64,000 bases of DNA from Clostridiaceae bacterium. Its GTDB lineage: Bacteria > Bacillota > Clostridia > Saccharofermentanales > DTU023. The stretch lies in NCBI GenBank assembly GCA_012841145.1, contig DUVH01000012.1:1-64000 (forward strand), in the 5' to 3' direction. Shown here piece after piece: positions 18,811 through 29,485 of the stretch. The translations under genes and the position numbers were made by a program. The first letter of the stretch is position 1; every line of letters starts with the position of its first letter. A model generated the notes under the pieces. The model was not told where the DNA came from. It saw only the letters and a list, made by a program, of their open reading frames with translations, and did not search any database.

Positions 18811-18834
18811 AAAAGCCGGTGATTCCCCGGCTTT
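18811..18834 (-). terminator. Terminator after clpX
   Basis: AAAGCCGG and CCGGCTTT form an eight-base stem with a seven-base loop, followed on the minus strand by T-rich TCCTTT. It lies about 40 bases after the clpX stop and before the kinase-like gene, so the kinase is probably expressed from read-through or its own promoter. Confidence 0.6.
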
Positions 18835-18873
18835 ATTCGTCATTATCGGTCAATTCCGATGTTTTACACCATC

Positions 18874-20169
18874 TCAGGCGTTGACGACCTCACGTTCATC
18901 GGGCAGTTCGGTGAAAACGAGTTTTGGCCGCTCCAGACCTTTCACGCTCGCTTTCGTGACAATAACTTGCCGGACATCACCGCGTGAGGGTACTTCGTAC
19001 ATGATATCGAGCATCAAGCGCTCGAGAATCGTCCTCAACCCCCTTGCGCCCGTTTTCAACGCGATCGCCTCCTCGGCGATCGCTCGGATCGCATCGTCTT
19101 CGAAGATAAGTTCCACGTCATCAAAGCTCATCAATTTTTTGTATTGTTTCAGCAAAGCGTTTTTCGGTTCCAGCAAGATACGAACAAGAGCCTCGCAGTC
19201 GAGATCCTCCAAGGCAACTACAACGGGAACACGGCCGATAAACTCAGGAATCAGCCCGAATTTCAGCAAATCTTCGGGCAGCAAATGCGAAAAAAGCTCC
19301 TTGTTGCCCATCTTGTTAGACCCTTCAATTTCTGCACCGAAGCCGATCGATTTCTGCCCTATTCTGTCGCGAACGATCTTGTCGATGCCGTCGAAGGCTC
19401 CGCCCAAAATAAACAAAATGTTCGTCGTATCGATCTGAATAAACTCCTGATGCGGATGTTTGCGACCGCCTTGCGGCGGAACGTTCGCCACGGTACCCTC
19501 AAGGATCTTGAGCAGAGCCTGCTGGACACCTTCTCCGCTGACATCACGCGTGATCGACGGATTGTCGGAACGGCGCGTAATCTTGTCGATTTCATCGATG
19601 TAAATGATGCCGCGTTCAGCGATACCGATGTCGTAATCGGCATTTTGGATAAGGCGCAGGAGGATATTCTCAACGTCTTCTCCGACATACCCCGCCTCCG
19701 TGAGGGCCGTCGCGTCGGCGATGGCAAAGGGGACGTGAAGGATGCGCGCGAGCGTTTGTGCCAAAAGCGTTTTCCCGGAACCGGTCGGCCCCAGAAACAT
19801 GATGTTGCTCTTCGCCAAGTCGACACCGTCGTCTTCGTCTTCAATGTAGTCGGCGTAGACGCGCTTGTAGTGATTGTAAACGGAGACAGCGAGCGTTTTC
19901 TTCGCTTCGTCCTGACCGATCACGTATTCGTCGAGCCGTTCTTTGATCTGCTGTGGCGTCAACAGATTGACCTCTTCCCTTCGACTCACATGCGAGCTCG
20001 AAGGGTGGAGCATCGGACTTTCGCCAAGCATCGCGTCGCAGAGCATAACACACTCATTGCAAATACAGACGCCGGGACCGGCGATCATCTGTTCGACCTG
20101 ATCCTCCGTCTTGCCGCAAAAAGAACAGTGCAACGTGCCGGATCTGTCGTTATCTTTTCTATCGGACAT
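18874..20169 (-). CDS. clpX: ATP-dependent Clp protease ATP-binding subunit ClpX
   Basis: AAA+ unfoldase that feeds substrates to ClpP. 431 residues. Zinc-binding N domain with Cys15, Cys18, Cys37, Cys40; Walker A GPTGSGKT at 127-134; Walker [11 protein letters not shown]; sensor and ClpP-contact loop IGFGAEI. Nothing is missing. Start ATG with GGAGG upstream. Order tig-clpP-clpX on one strand with short gaps is the usual bacterial arrangement. Confidence 0.97.
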   Translation of the reverse strand: MSDRKDNDRSGTLHCSFCGKTEDQVEQMIAGPGVCICNECVMLCDAMLGESPMLHPSSSHVSRREEVNLLTPQQIKERLDEYVIGQDEAKKTLAVSVYNHYKRVYADYIEDEDDGVDLAKSNIMFLGPTGSGKTLLAQTLARILHVPFAIADATALTEAGYVGEDVENILLRLIQNADYDIGIAERGIIYIDEIDKITRRSDNPSITRDVSGEGVQQALLKILEGTVANVPPQGGRKHPHQEFIQIDTTNILFILGGAFDGIDKIVRDRIGQKSIGFGAEIEGSNKMGNKELFSHLLPEDLLKFGLIPEFIGRVPVVVALEDLDCEALVRILLEPKNALLKQYKKLMSFDDVELIFEDDAIRAIAEEAIALKTGARGLRTILERLMLDIMYEVPSRGDVRQVIVTKASVKGLERPKLVFTELPDEREVVNA

Positions 20170-20213
20170 TCAAATCTCCTCCGAGCATAGCTATGGACGC
20201 TGACACGCAAGGC

Positions 20214-20864
20214 TTACTCGCGCTTGTTCATAATCTTGTCGATCAGTCCGTATTCAATCGCCTGTTCCGCTGAAAGCCACGTATCGCGATCCGTATCGCG
20301 CTCGATCACCTCGATCGGCTGTCCCGTATGTTCGGAGAGAATACGGTTGAGTCTCTGTTTCAGCTTGAGAATATACTCCGCAGCGATCGTGATGTCTGTC
20401 GCCTGACCTTGAGCGCCTCCTGACGGCTGATGGATCATCAAGTCGGCGTTGGGAAGCGCAAATCGCTTGCCTTTCGCCCCGGCCGCCACAAGAAAAGCGC
20501 CCATACTCGCCGCCATACCCATGCAAATCGTCTGGACGTCAGGCTTGATATACTGCATCGTATCGTAGATCATGAGTCCCGCCGACACTTCACCGCCTGG
20601 GCTGTTAATGTAAAACTGTATATCCTTATTCGGGTCTTCCGCTTCGAGGAACAAGAGTTGCGCGACGATGAGATTTGCCGTCACATTGTTGACGGTATCG
20701 CTCAGAATAACAATGCGCTCCTTCAACAACCTCGAAAAAATGTCATACGAACGCTCGCCGCGGTTTGTCTGCTCGACGACCATCGGAACAAGGTTCATGT
20801 CAATCGGATCGTATTGATCAAAAGTAATCATTTCGTTGTGACCTCCGATGTCAAAAGTAGTCAT
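20214..20864 (-). CDS. clpP: ATP-dependent Clp protease proteolytic subunit
   Basis: Serine peptidase that forms the tetradecameric chamber served by ClpX. 216 residues. Catalytic triad Ser120 (GMAASMGAF), His145 (MIHQPSGG) and Asp194 (RDTDRD); the spacing equals that of the Bacillus enzyme. The N-terminal propeptide is about 20 residues longer than the conserved start [11 protein letters not shown]. Start ATG with AAGGA upstream. 44 bases separate it from clpX and 88 from tig. Confidence 0.97.
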   Translation of the reverse strand: MTTFDIGGHNEMITFDQYDPIDMNLVPMVVEQTNRGERSYDIFSRLLKERIVILSDTVNNVTANLIVAQLLFLEAEDPNKDIQFYINSPGGEVSAGLMIYDTMQYIKPDVQTICMGMAASMGAFLVAAGAKGKRFALPNADLMIHQPSGGAQGQATDITIAAEYILKLKQRLNRILSEHTGQPIEVIERDTDRDTWLSAEQAIEYGLIDKIMNKRE

Positions 20865-20952
20865 TCAGTCATTCCTTCCGGTATTCCATTGTCTCTTCGG
20901 TCTCCGTATACAAAATACAACATAGCTACAAAACAAGCGCTTAAGGCGTAAC

Positions 20953-22326
20953 TTAAGCATCACCGTTTCCTTCCGATTCTTCCGACTCTTCCGGCTCCGT
21001 CTCCTCCTCAAACTCCGGCTCCACGTCAGTCGGCACGCTGACGTCGCGCAGCCAGCTGAGCAGCTTCTTCATCTCAAGATCGTGACGGAAGCGATCACGG
21101 TCAAGATCCGTCTTGAGGTACTGACTCTCGTAAAGCTCCAGAGCGACGCCGGCGCTATCCGCCGCTTCTTTGACGCCCTCTTCGAACTCATCATCCGTCA
21201 CTTCGATCCGCTCCTGCTCGCTCTCACGCACGGCGTTCAGGATCCATGACCCTTCGAGCATACGGCGCGCCGTGATCGCCTGTGAGCTCTTATAATCCTC
21301 GATCGTTTGCCCGGAATATTGTAAAAAGTCCGTAAAATTGAGCCCGTACATGGAGAACTGCCTCTGCTGCTGCTCAATCCTGCTCTCAACCTCATCATCC
21401 ACCATGAGCTCCGACAGCTCGATCTTCGAATTTTTAACGATGGCCTCGATGATGCTGTCGTCGTAGACGCGATCGGCTTGATCTGCCATCTTTTTTCCCA
21501 ATTGTTCCCTGATCTCCTCACGATACTCCTCGACGGTGTCACTCGTTTCGCTTACGTCGCAGACAAAGTCGTCGTCGAGCTCAGGAACCTTCTTCTCAAG
21601 CGCTTCGTGAATCGTGACGTAAAAGACAACGTCTTCGCCGGCGAGATCTTCCGCGTGGTACTCTTCGGGAAACGTGAGAGAAAGCTCAACATCTTCGCCT
21701 ACCGTCCGGCCGACTAAACCGTCCTCAAATCCGGGAATAAAGGAGTTAGAGCCTATCTCCAGCTTGTACCCCTCAGCCGTTCCTCCTTCAAAGGGAACAT
21801 CGTCTTTCACCCCTTTGTAGTCGATGGTAACGTGATCGCCATTTTGGATCGCCCGATCTCCGATCGGCACGAGGCGCGCGACGCGCATCCGCGCCGCCTC
21901 AATCTCTTCCTCGATATCCTCTTCATCCACTTCAACGGACGGGCGATACGCTTCGAGCCCTTCGTATTGACCGAGTTCTACGAGGGGTTTTAACGCGATG
22001 CTGACATCGAACTTTAACCCGACATTGCCACCGATTTCCCGAATATTAAATCTCGGATCTGAATAGGGGGTGATGTCATGCTCGTTGAGCACCTCCTCGT
22101 ACGCTTTCGGAAGCGCGAGTTCCAGCGCATCGTCGTAAAAGACGCTCTCACCATAATGGTTGACCACGATCGGATACGGAACCTTTCCTTTCCTGAATCC
22201 CGGAACTTGGAAATGTTTTGCCAATTTCCGATGGGCGGCCCGGAGCGATTCTCTAAATTCATCCGCCGGCACTTCGACCGCTAATTTGATCGTTCTATTT
22301 TCCTCTTGAACCTTCTGTGACGCCAT
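20953..22326 (-). CDS. tig: Trigger factor
   Basis: Ribosome-bound chaperone and peptidyl-prolyl isomerase. 457 residues: an N-terminal ribosome-binding domain with the signature GFRKGKVP (residues about 43-50), a central FKBP domain beginning at GDHVTIDYKG, a helical C-terminal arm, and an acidic EEETEPEESEES tail. Start ATG with GGGAGGACG. An extended -10 box lies about 50 bases upstream. First gene of the tig-clpP-clpX unit. Confidence 0.97.
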   Translation of the reverse strand: MASQKVQEENRTIKLAVEVPADEFRESLRAAHRKLAKHFQVPGFRKGKVPYPIVVNHYGESVFYDDALELALPKAYEEVLNEHDITPYSDPRFNIREIGGNVGLKFDVSIALKPLVELGQYEGLEAYRPSVEVDEEDIEEEIEAARMRVARLVPIGDRAIQNGDHVTIDYKGVKDDVPFEGGTAEGYKLEIGSNSFIPGFEDGLVGRTVGEDVELSLTFPEEYHAEDLAGEDVVFYVTIHEALEKKVPELDDDFVCDVSETSDTVEEYREEIREQLGKKMADQADRVYDDSIIEAIVKNSKIELSELMVDDEVESRIEQQQRQFSMYGLNFTDFLQYSGQTIEDYKSSQAITARRMLEGSWILNAVRESEQERIEVTDDEFEEGVKEAADSAGVALELYESQYLKTDLDRDRFRHDLEMKKLLSWLRDVSVPTDVEPEFEEETEPEESEESEGNGDA

Positions 22327-22372
22327 ATTCGTCCTCCCACGGTAATAATCCTGTATGCATTAAAGCTAAAGT

Positions 22373-22381
22373 ATTCTACCA
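22373..22381 (-). promoter_or_regulatory. Extended -10 promoter of tig
   Basis: Minus-strand TGGTAGAAT matches the extended -10 pattern TGnTATAAT, with no good -35. It lies 46 bases before the tig ATG. Confidence 0.45.
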
Positions 22382-22514
22382 CACTTCACCTCCCTCTCGT
22401 CACAAGCCGGCGAAAGCGGATACACTCACACGCGATCAGCTTGCCGATTTGTGAGTTGTTGAAATCACAACGTTTCCCAAAGAATTATCTTTTCATAAGG
22501 AAATCTTTTGTCCA

Positions 22515-22618
22515 TTGTTCGCAATGCAACGACACGCTGTTCAGGCTATACTGTTTGGAAGAGCTGTTAACCGGCTTAAATTCTTAAGAAAGTCACCGTT
22601 AGAGGCAAGCTAGTTTTG
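22515..22618 (+). promoter_or_regulatory. Antiporter upstream element, homologous to the element at 46148-46268
   Basis: This stretch shares an ordered series of blocks with the region before the purine nucleoside phosphorylase gene. The blocks are TTGTTyGCnnnGCAA (22515-22529), TGTTCAGGCTA (22538-22548), CTGTTTGG (22551-22558), ATTCTTAA (22580-22587), CGTTAG (22597-22602), and a TTG codon (22616). The spacings agree to within a few bases. It contains a TATACT -10-like box. Duplicated promoter or operator region by inference; the rest of the 289-base divergent gap holds only the tig promoter. Confidence 0.5.
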
Positions 22619-24223
22619 ATTGCAAACATTTTAATATTCATAGGTATTATTGTCTTGGTTAGCGTCTTCCTCGGCGAAGTCTCCGATAAATTCGGAATTC
22701 CCATGCTGCTCATCTTTATACTGTTCGGTGTTATTGTTGGCAGTTCAGGACTTTTGAAATCATTCGACAATTTTGATTTCGCCAATATTGTCTGCTCGAT
22801 CGCCCTGATTTTTATCATGTTTTACGGCGGATTCGGAACGAGATGGAGCGCAGCTAAACCGGTCGCGGGAAGGGCCATCACGCTCGCCTCGCTTGGCGTC
22901 TTTTTCACTGCTGCTATTACCGGTGTTTTTGTTCATATTGCTCTCGGTTTTCCTCTTCTAGAATCTTTATTGCTCGGCAGTGTCATCGGTTCGACAGATG
23001 CCGCTTCCGTCTTCTCCATTCTGAGGAGACGCAAATTATCTCTCAGAGATAATACAGACTCGCTGCTTGAACTCGAATCGGGTTCGAACGACCCGTTTTC
23101 ATATATCCTTACCGTCGTCTGTCTCTCTTTGATGCTCGAAGGCATCAAGGCGGGGGAAGCTTTCCTGATGCTGTTTTTACAGGTCGCTGTCGGTGTCGCC
23201 GTTGGCGGAGCTATTGCGATTCTCTTCGTCTTTCTGCTCCGCAAGAACATTGCCTTTAAAGGCGGCGGCAATGAGGTGTTCACAATAGCCATCGCGTTGC
23301 TTGGGTATGCTCTTGCCGAGATCTTAAGCGGAAACGGCTACTTGAGCGTCTATATAATCGGTATCGTGCTGGGAAATCAGGAGTTCCCTTCAAAGCGTTC
23401 TCTCGTGGCGTTTTTCGATGGGATCAATATGCTCGCGCAGATCCTGATCTTCTTTGTCCTGGGGCTGTTGTCCAATGTTCAGGGAATCGTGAAGGCGTTT
23501 CCCTATGCGTTGGCTATTATGCTTTTCATGACCTTCGTCTCGAGACCAGTCAGTGTGATCGGCCTGATGTCTCTGTCGAAGCGATCCTATTGGCAGCAAA
23601 AACTCGTCGTCTCGTGGGCGGGGATTCGCGGCGCCGCGAGTATTGTCTTCGCGATCGTTGCCGTCAGCAGCGGCGTCACACTGCAAAACGACTTGTTTCA
23701 TATCATCTTTACGATTGTCTTGTTGTCACTTGCCTTCCAAGGCGGTCTCATGCCGCTTGTCGCAATTAAAACGAAAATGTACGACCCTCACGGCGACGTC
23801 ATGAAAACATTTACCGACTACGAGGAGGAGAGAAAGCTTCACTTTGTTATGTCGGAGATCTACGAGGATCATCCGTGGATCGGCAGCATGTTGCAAGACG
23901 TATTTTTGCCGAAGGATATACGCGTGGTGATTGTTGAGAGGGACGGCAAGCAATTTATGCCGAACGGTCAAACGGTTTTCGAAGAAGGTGATTGCCTGAC
24001 ACTCAGCGCACTTCACTACGATCCGGCGCTTAACCAAATCGAGCTGACCGAACGTACTGTCAAAGAAGATGACCGATTCGCCGGACGATTCATCCGTGAT
24101 CTGAAGCTTCACGCCAATGAGCGAATCGTCCTTCTGGAACGCGACGGAGAAGTTATTATCCCGACAGGCGATACGCAAATTATGGTTGATGACGTGATCG
24201 TCATCAACTGGATGACGACATAA
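22616..24223 (+). CDS. K+/H+ antiporter, CPA1 family (CvrA/NhaP2-like)
   Basis: Integral membrane cation/proton antiporter of 535 residues. The N-terminal 390 residues hold about 12 hydrophobic spans typical of sodium/hydrogen exchangers, with [16 protein letters not shown] as the conserved discontinuous-helix segment; the C-terminal 140 residues are cytoplasmic and include a TrkA_C-like regulatory domain ([17 protein letters not shown]). This architecture is that of potassium/proton antiporters involved in pH and osmotic balance. It starts at TTG; AGAGG lies upstream at slightly long spacing. Divergent from tig and followed by lon after 53 bases. Confidence 0.88.
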   Translation: MIANILIFIGIIVLVSVFLGEVSDKFGIPMLLIFILFGVIVGSSGLLKSFDNFDFANIVCSIALIFIMFYGGFGTRWSAAKPVAGRAITLASLGVFFTAAITGVFVHIALGFPLLESLLLGSVIGSTDAASVFSILRRRKLSLRDNTDSLLELESGSNDPFSYILTVVCLSLMLEGIKAGEAFLMLFLQVAVGVAVGGAIAILFVFLLRKNIAFKGGGNEVFTIAIALLGYALAEILSGNGYLSVYIIGIVLGNQEFPSKRSLVAFFDGINMLAQILIFFVLGLLSNVQGIVKAFPYALAIMLFMTFVSRPVSVIGLMSLSKRSYWQQKLVVSWAGIRGAASIVFAIVAVSSGVTLQNDLFHIIFTIVLLSLAFQGGLMPLVAIKTKMYDPHGDVMKTFTDYEEERKLHFVMSEIYEDHPWIGSMLQDVFLPKDIRVVIVERDGKQFMPNGQTVFEEGDCLTLSALHYDPALNQIELTERTVKEDDRFAGRFIRDLKLHANERIVLLERDGEVIIPTGDTQIMVDDVIVINWMTT

Positions 24224-24276
24224 GAAATGAGAATGCGTCGAACGGCTCCAAGAACACAGGTCGGAAGGATGGAAAA

Positions 24277-26847
24277 ATGACAGAAAAAGATAAAGAATTA
24301 CATGACATCTTTTCTGCAAGCGATATCACCGCGAACGATGAGGAAATCGAGCAAGACTCGAATGTCTCTGCGAGCCAAAATGAGAACGGAGAGAATAACG
24401 CTTCAGAAAATAACGGTGAAAATGACATAAAGCGTCAGAATAAACGGTCGGCGCGCTCTTCAAAACGTCTCTTTCGTTATCCGCAGCGGACGACGGGCGG
24501 CGTATTGCCGCTTATCCCCATGCGCGGCATGGTGATCTATCCCGGCGTCTTGCTTTCGTTTGATGTCGGAAGGGAGCAGTCGGTAGAGGCGCTGAGATAC
24601 GCAATGGACGGTCGACATGAGATCATCCTCGCAAGCCAGATGACGCTCGACGCTTTTTGGCCCGACCCTGATCAAATCTACCGAATCGGGACGCGCGTTT
24701 TCATTCGTCAGGTTTTGGAACTCCCGGACGACACATTGAAAGTGCTCGCCTACGGACTGGAGCGCGTCGCGATTGAAGCGTTCGTCACGGAAGACGCGCA
24801 CTACATGGTCCGCTTTACGTCGCTTACATCGACAGCTCCCGACAAGACACCCATCCTCGACGCGTCGATGCGCATGATGGGCGATTTATTCCAGCGTTAC
24901 TCCGCTATTTCAGATCGCGTTACACCTGAAGCCGTCATGCTCGTCCGCAACGAGACGGATCCGGGGCACGCCGCGGATGTCATCGCAGGCCAGCTCCCGA
25001 TACGCTTTGACGAACAGCAGCAAATTCTGGAGACGATTTCCGTAGTCGATCGCGTTCAGATGATCTTGAAAATCCTCCATCGCGAGATCCAACTTGCCGA
25101 GCTTGAGCAGAAGATCGCGACGCAGGTACAGACGCAGCTGGAAAAAAACCAGAAAGATTATTATTTGCGCGAGCAGATACGCGTCATCCAGGAAGAACTC
25201 GGCGAACAAGGCGATGCAGATGATGACATAGCTCTGCTCCGCGAACAGCTCAAGGCTTCCTTGATCCCTGACGAACATAAGCCGAAAATTGAAAAGGAAA
25301 TCGATCGTCTTGAGAGATTGCCTTCACATTTCCCTGAATACGCGACGCAAAGAACATGGGTGGAAACTCTGCTCGAACTCCCCTTCGGACGCACGACTCC
25401 GGAACAACACGACTTGACGAGGGCGCGCCGAATTCTCGAACGCGACCATTTCGGCATGGTAAAAGTCAAACAGCGCATCATGGAATACCTCGCCGTTCGC
25501 AAGCTGCTCGTTGAAGCCGAGGGAGATTCATCGCTGAAAGGGCCGATCCTCTGTTTTGTCGGACCTCCGGGAACGGGCAAGACATCGATCGCAAAAGCAA
25601 TCGCCGAATCACTGGGGCGGCGTTACCATCGCCTCTCGCTCGGTGGTATACGTGACGAAGCCGAAATCCGCGGCCATCGCAGAACGTATGTCGGTTCCAT
25701 GCCGGGGCGCATCATTCAGGCCATCCGCCACGTCAATACGGATAACCCGCTGATTTTACTCGATGAGATCGACAAACTGGGAAGCGATTTTCGCGGAGAC
25801 CCGTCATCGGCATTGCTTGAAGTGCTCGACCCGGAACAAAACAACTCTTTCCGCGACCACTACATCGAAATCCCGTATGATCTCTCCAAAGTGCTCTTTA
25901 TCACGACGGCGAACACGGTTGATACGATCCCGACCGCACTTTATGACCGCATGGAAGTGATTGAAGTGTCAGGTTACACGGAGGCGGAGAAAGTAGAAAT
26001 CGCTTCTAAGCATCTCTTGCCGCGCGGACGTAAACAACACGGCCTGACAGGAGCTGACATGCAAGTGACGCGTGCCGCTCTCGCGAAAATCATCCAAGGC
26101 TACACGGCGGAAGCCGGTGTTCGACAGCTCGAAAGGGAAATCGCCAGACTTTGCCGCCGTGCCGCCATCGTCATAGCGGAAGCGGCGGAAGAGGGCGTCA
26201 GGAAAGTTCTGCGCGTCACGCCGAACAACCTCATCGATCTTCTGGAAAAACCGCGCTACTCATTCGACATGGCCGACAAAGAAGATCAAGTCGGCGTTGC
26301 CACAGGCCTCGCTTGGACATGGGCGGGCGGCGATACGCTCGCCATCGAAGTGAACGTGATGCCGGGAACGGGCAAGCTCATCCTGACCGGACAGCTTGGC
26401 GACGTCATGAAAGAGTCGGCACAAGCCGCACTCACATACACGACGAGCCGCTCGGAGACTCTTGGCCTTAACCCCGAGCTCATGAAAGAACGCGATATCC
26501 ACGTGCACGTTCCCGCAGGAGCCATCCCGAAAGACGGCCCCTCGGCGGGTATCACGCTGGCGACAGCACTTGCGTCGGCCTTGACGGGGCGACCCGTCCG
26601 GCACGAAATCGCCATGACAGGCGAGGTGACGCTGCGCGGACGCGTCCTGCCAATAGGCGGTCTCAAAGAAAAAGCCGTCGCCGCTCACCGAGCGGGTATC
26701 CGCACCGTCCTGATACCGAAGGACAACGAGCGTGACATTGAAGATATCCCTGATACCGTCAGGGAAGCGCTCACATTCAAGACCGTTTCCAACATGGACG
26801 AAGTCCTCGAGCTTGCGCTCGTCAAAAAAAGCGAAGACGCGGAATAG
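24277..26847 (+). CDS. lon: ATP-dependent protease La (Lon)
   Basis: AAA+ serine protease that removes damaged and regulatory proteins. 856 residues: an unusual polar N-terminal extension of about 70 residues rich in Asn, Glu, Ser and then Lys/Arg; the LON substrate-binding domain starting at [13 protein letters not shown]; Walker A GPPGTGKT at 429-436; and the protease domain with Ser756 (KDGPSAG) and Lys799. Catalytic residues have E. coli-like spacing. The ribosome site GGAAGG precedes the ATG. Transcribed in the same direction as the antiporter. Confidence 0.97.
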   Translation: MTEKDKELHDIFSASDITANDEEIEQDSNVSASQNENGENNASENNGENDIKRQNKRSARSSKRLFRYPQRTTGGVLPLIPMRGMVIYPGVLLSFDVGREQSVEALRYAMDGRHEIILASQMTLDAFWPDPDQIYRIGTRVFIRQVLELPDDTLKVLAYGLERVAIEAFVTEDAHYMVRFTSLTSTAPDKTPILDASMRMMGDLFQRYSAISDRVTPEAVMLVRNETDPGHAADVIAGQLPIRFDEQQQILETISVVDRVQMILKILHREIQLAELEQKIATQVQTQLEKNQKDYYLREQIRVIQEELGEQGDADDDIALLREQLKASLIPDEHKPKIEKEIDRLERLPSHFPEYATQRTWVETLLELPFGRTTPEQHDLTRARRILERDHFGMVKVKQRIMEYLAVRKLLVEAEGDSSLKGPILCFVGPPGTGKTSIAKAIAESLGRRYHRLSLGGIRDEAEIRGHRRTYVGSMPGRIIQAIRHVNTDNPLILLDEIDKLGSDFRGDPSSALLEVLDPEQNNSFRDHYIEIPYDLSKVLFITTANTVDTIPTALYDRMEVIEVSGYTEAEKVEIASKHLLPRGRKQHGLTGADMQVTRAALAKIIQGYTAEAGVRQLEREIARLCRRAAIVIAEAAEEGVRKVLRVTPNNLIDLLEKPRYSFDMADKEDQVGVATGLAWTWAGGDTLAIEVNVMPGTGKLILTGQLGDVMKESAQAALTYTTSRSETLGLNPELMKERDIHVHVPAGAIPKDGPSAGITLATALASALTGRPVRHEIAMTGEVTLRGRVLPIGGLKEKAVAAHRAGIRTVLIPKDNERDIEDIPDTVREALTFKTVSNMDEVLELALVKKSEDAE

Positions 26848-26893
26848 AGCTTTAAACGTCTTAATTTCGTTGTCCACAAAAGGCTACATGGCG

Positions 26894-26902
26894 TGGTAAT
26901 AT
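26894..26902 (+). promoter_or_regulatory. Extended -10 box six bases before the AI-2E permease ATG
   Basis: TGGTAATAT fits TGnTATAAT. Its last base lies six bases before the ATG at 26909, which places transcription start on the A of the start codon. There is no Shine-Dalgarno sequence, so a leaderless mRNA is likely. Confidence 0.45.
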
Positions 26903-26908
26903 AAATCC

Positions 26909-28153
26909 ATGAAACTGAAGCTGGAATCATACAAGCTATTCGTGATCAGGATGATCATCCTTGCCGGGTTGATCGCGCTTATAGTTGTCCGTTCCGAACG
27001 GCTATTGTCCGGAACGGGAAAGCTTCTTTCTGCTCTGTCGCCTTTAATCGCGGGTGCCATTCTGGCATTCATCCTGACAATGCTCGTCAACTCGTTCGAG
27101 CACATGCTCTTTCCGAAGACGGAGAAGACTATATTAAAAAAAATGAGAACGCCTCTCGCGCTGTTTATCTCCATCGCCGTCGTGCTGCTTCTCATTGCGT
27201 TGCTCCTCTATCTCATCATCCCGCAGTTAATTGAAACCGGCAGTCTTCTCGTCAAACAATTGCCGCAGACATATCGCACAGTAATTGATTTTCTCAAGAA
27301 AAACACAGAGAATGTTCCGTGGCTCGGAGACATCATCAGGGACGCGAGCTCTAATGATTCGCCCACCATGCGCAAATTGGTTGATCTCGTCTCCGATTTC
27401 GGCAGCACAGCTTTCACGATTACGGAATCTGTATTGAGCGCACTCGTTTCCGTTATCTTTACCGTCATCTTTGCAATCTACCTTGTACTCAACAGAAAAA
27501 CGTTAAGCAATCAATTTGGCAGGCTCTTCACCGCTTTCCTGAATCCCGTCACGAAGCGTCGCCTGTACCATGTTCTTGCCGTCGCTCGTGATACATTTGC
27601 AGGATTTTTTGCGGGTCAGCTGCTGCAGGCATTGATCGTAGGCGCATTAGTCACCGCGGGGATGTTGATCTTCGGATTCCCGTACGCACCTATGGTCGGA
27701 TCAGCCGTCGGCTTTTTCGCGCTGCTTCCGATGATCGGTTCTTTCATCGGCGGAGCAGTCGGCTTCATCATGATCGCTCCGCTTAATATTAATCAGGCAC
27801 TCCTTTTCCTCCTGTTCCTCATTATTCTTCTGCAATTAGTGGCCAATTTCATCTATCCCAGAGTCCTCGGTCGTTCGATCGGCATGCCCGGCATCTGGGT
27901 CTTCGCCGCCGTGATCGTCGGTGCGGGTATGGGTGGAATCGGCGGCATTCTTCTCGGTGTACCTTTTACCGCCACCTGCTACAAATTGTTGCGCGAGCAG
28001 GTTAACAAGCGCAACGCAACAAACAAGGAAACGTCAGATACGAACGAAGAGAACTCGGAAGCGTCCTCGAATGAGAATGATTCTGATGAAGCGGTCGAGC
28101 AGAGCGAGATTTGTATAGGCGAACAGCATCAATCTGAACGTGATGATGCTTGA
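26909..28153 (+). CDS. AI-2E family transporter (PF01594-type permease)
   Basis: Polytopic membrane protein of 414 residues with about eight hydrophobic spans. Family features: a long amphipathic region after the second span (LIIPQLIETGSLLVKQLPQ) and the glycine-rich C-terminal block GMGGIGGILLGVPFTAT. Members export AI-2, act as sodium/proton antiporters or have unknown substrates, so function cannot be fixed from sequence. The last 55 residues are a charged low-complexity tail rich in Asn, Glu and Ser. No ribosome site; the -10 box is six bases from the ATG. Confidence 0.85.
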   Translation: MKLKLESYKLFVIRMIILAGLIALIVVRSERLLSGTGKLLSALSPLIAGAILAFILTMLVNSFEHMLFPKTEKTILKKMRTPLALFISIAVVLLLIALLLYLIIPQLIETGSLLVKQLPQTYRTVIDFLKKNTENVPWLGDIIRDASSNDSPTMRKLVDLVSDFGSTAFTITESVLSALVSVIFTVIFAIYLVLNRKTLSNQFGRLFTAFLNPVTKRRLYHVLAVARDTFAGFFAGQLLQALIVGALVTAGMLIFGFPYAPMVGSAVGFFALLPMIGSFIGGAVGFIMIAPLNINQALLFLLFLIILLQLVANFIYPRVLGRSIGMPGIWVFAAVIVGAGMGGIGGILLGVPFTATCYKLLREQVNKRNATNKETSDTNEENSEASSNENDSDEAVEQSEICIGEQHQSERDDA

Positions 28154-28301
28154 GTTTCAATACGCGATACGCGAATGTGCAATCGAAAAACGGTAAAGAC
28201 TTAGCGCGGCGGCTGAAGTCATGAATAGGTCAGTTTGCATTTGAGCAGCTTGTCGTCCATCAGTGACTCGACAACTCGAACGGGAGGAGGTGCTAAGATC
28301 A

Positions 28302-29447
28302 ATGCGTAATCACTATCTAAAAAATGCAAACACATACATGGACGGAGAATTCATCAAGGCCGACATTGCGGTAATTGACGGCAGCATCGTCTCCATCAAT
28401 GAGCCGAATGTCAATCAGCTTCCGGAACTCGACCTCACCGATCTATTATTGATCCCCGGATTTATCGACACACATACGCACGGCGGATACGGCGTTGACT
28501 GCAGCAGAGCGACCGTCTCCGATTTAGCGAAGCTTTGCGATGCTTTTGCGAAGAGAGGTACGACGAGCTGGCTCTGCTCCATTTCAGCCGATTCACAGGA
28601 GCGGACGATTGCCGCTCTACGTGTGGCTGCAGAAGCGATCGCAACCGCCGACAGCGGCGCCGAGCTTCTGGGTGTCCATCTTGAGGGGCCGTTCCTCGCC
28701 CCCGAATACAGTGCGTCATTTGACAGAGAGAACATCTGTCCCGCTGATCGCGAATTGCTCCGGCTTTACCAAAAAGAAGCGGAAGGCCATATCCGTTCCA
28801 TCACGATCGCGCCGGAAATCCCGGGCGCTATTGAATTGATCGACACATGTCACGAGCTCGATATCTCCGTCATGCTCGGCCATTCCGGCGCAACATGGCA
28901 GGAAACGGTTGACGCGGCGGAGGCCGGAGCCATGGGCGTTACACATCTCGGAAATGCGATGCGCCCTCTTCATCATCGGGAACCGGGCATACTGGGTGCC
29001 GCCCTCGATCTTGATATCTATGCGGAATTAATCTGCGACGGCGTTCACTTGCATCCGGCATTCATCCGTCTCGCCTTCGAGACGAAGGGCAGTGACGGAC
29101 TCCTGCTCATAACCGATTCCATGATGGCGACAGGACTGCAGGACGGTTCCTATTCTCTCGGCACATGCAAGGTGGAAGTCCAAAACGGAATCACCAGAAG
29201 AAGCGACGGCGCTCTGGCTGGCAGTACGTTGTCAATGGAAAATGCTTTTCGGAATTTCGCACTCTTCACCGAGGCTCCTTTGGAGGACATCATCCCTTGT
29301 TGCAGCCTGAATCCGGCGCAACTTCTCGATCTCGAAACGCGCAAAGGCTCGATCGACGTCGGTTTTGACGCAGATCTGCTCGTCATGGGAAATGACTTGG
29401 AGATATACGAGATCTTCTGTCGGGGACAAAGAATCTCACGACAATAA
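28302..29447 (+). CDS. nagA: N-acetylglucosamine-6-phosphate deacetylase
   Basis: Amidohydrolase that removes acetate from GlcNAc-6-phosphate, feeding amino-sugar and cell-wall recycling. 381 residues. Metal-site motifs: PGFIDTHTHGGYG, the glutamate in GVHLEGPFL, VMLGHSGAT, and VTHLGNAM...HHREPG; catalytic Asp in LITDSMMATG. Start: an ATG 39 bases further out is in frame, but GGAGGAGG lies 10 bases before the ATG at 28302. No nagB is nearby. About 150 bases separate it from the permease; that gap holds only a weak hairpin. Confidence 0.94.
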   Translation: MRNHYLKNANTYMDGEFIKADIAVIDGSIVSINEPNVNQLPELDLTDLLLIPGFIDTHTHGGYGVDCSRATVSDLAKLCDAFAKRGTTSWLCSISADSQERTIAALRVAAEAIATADSGAELLGVHLEGPFLAPEYSASFDRENICPADRELLRLYQKEAEGHIRSITIAPEIPGAIELIDTCHELDISVMLGHSGATWQETVDAAEAGAMGVTHLGNAMRPLHHREPGILGAALDLDIYAELICDGVHLHPAFIRLAFETKGSDGLLLITDSMMATGLQDGSYSLGTCKVEVQNGITRRSDGALAGSTLSMENAFRNFALFTEAPLEDIIPCCSLNPAQLLDLETRKGSIDVGFDADLLVMGNDLEIYEIFCRGQRISRQ

Positions 29448-29473
29448 CCCTCCCTGATCAATAACGGGGAGGG
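29448..29473. terminator. Hairpin between convergent nagA and ktrA
   Basis: CCCTCCC and GGGAGGG form a seven-base stem directly after the nagA stop and 13 bases beyond the ktrA stop on the other strand. Neither strand has a strong T run, so it may be a weak bidirectional terminator. Confidence 0.4.
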
Positions 29474-29485
29474 CGCGACGGCGCA

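Noticed and set aside
23390-24319. Minus-strand open frames opposite the antiporter and the lon start
   Set aside because: Shadow frames of clearly assigned plus-strand genes; no domain content.
26872-26880. DnaA-box-like TTGTCCACA
   Set aside because: Single copy with one mismatch and no cluster of boxes or AT-rich unwinding region; not an origin.
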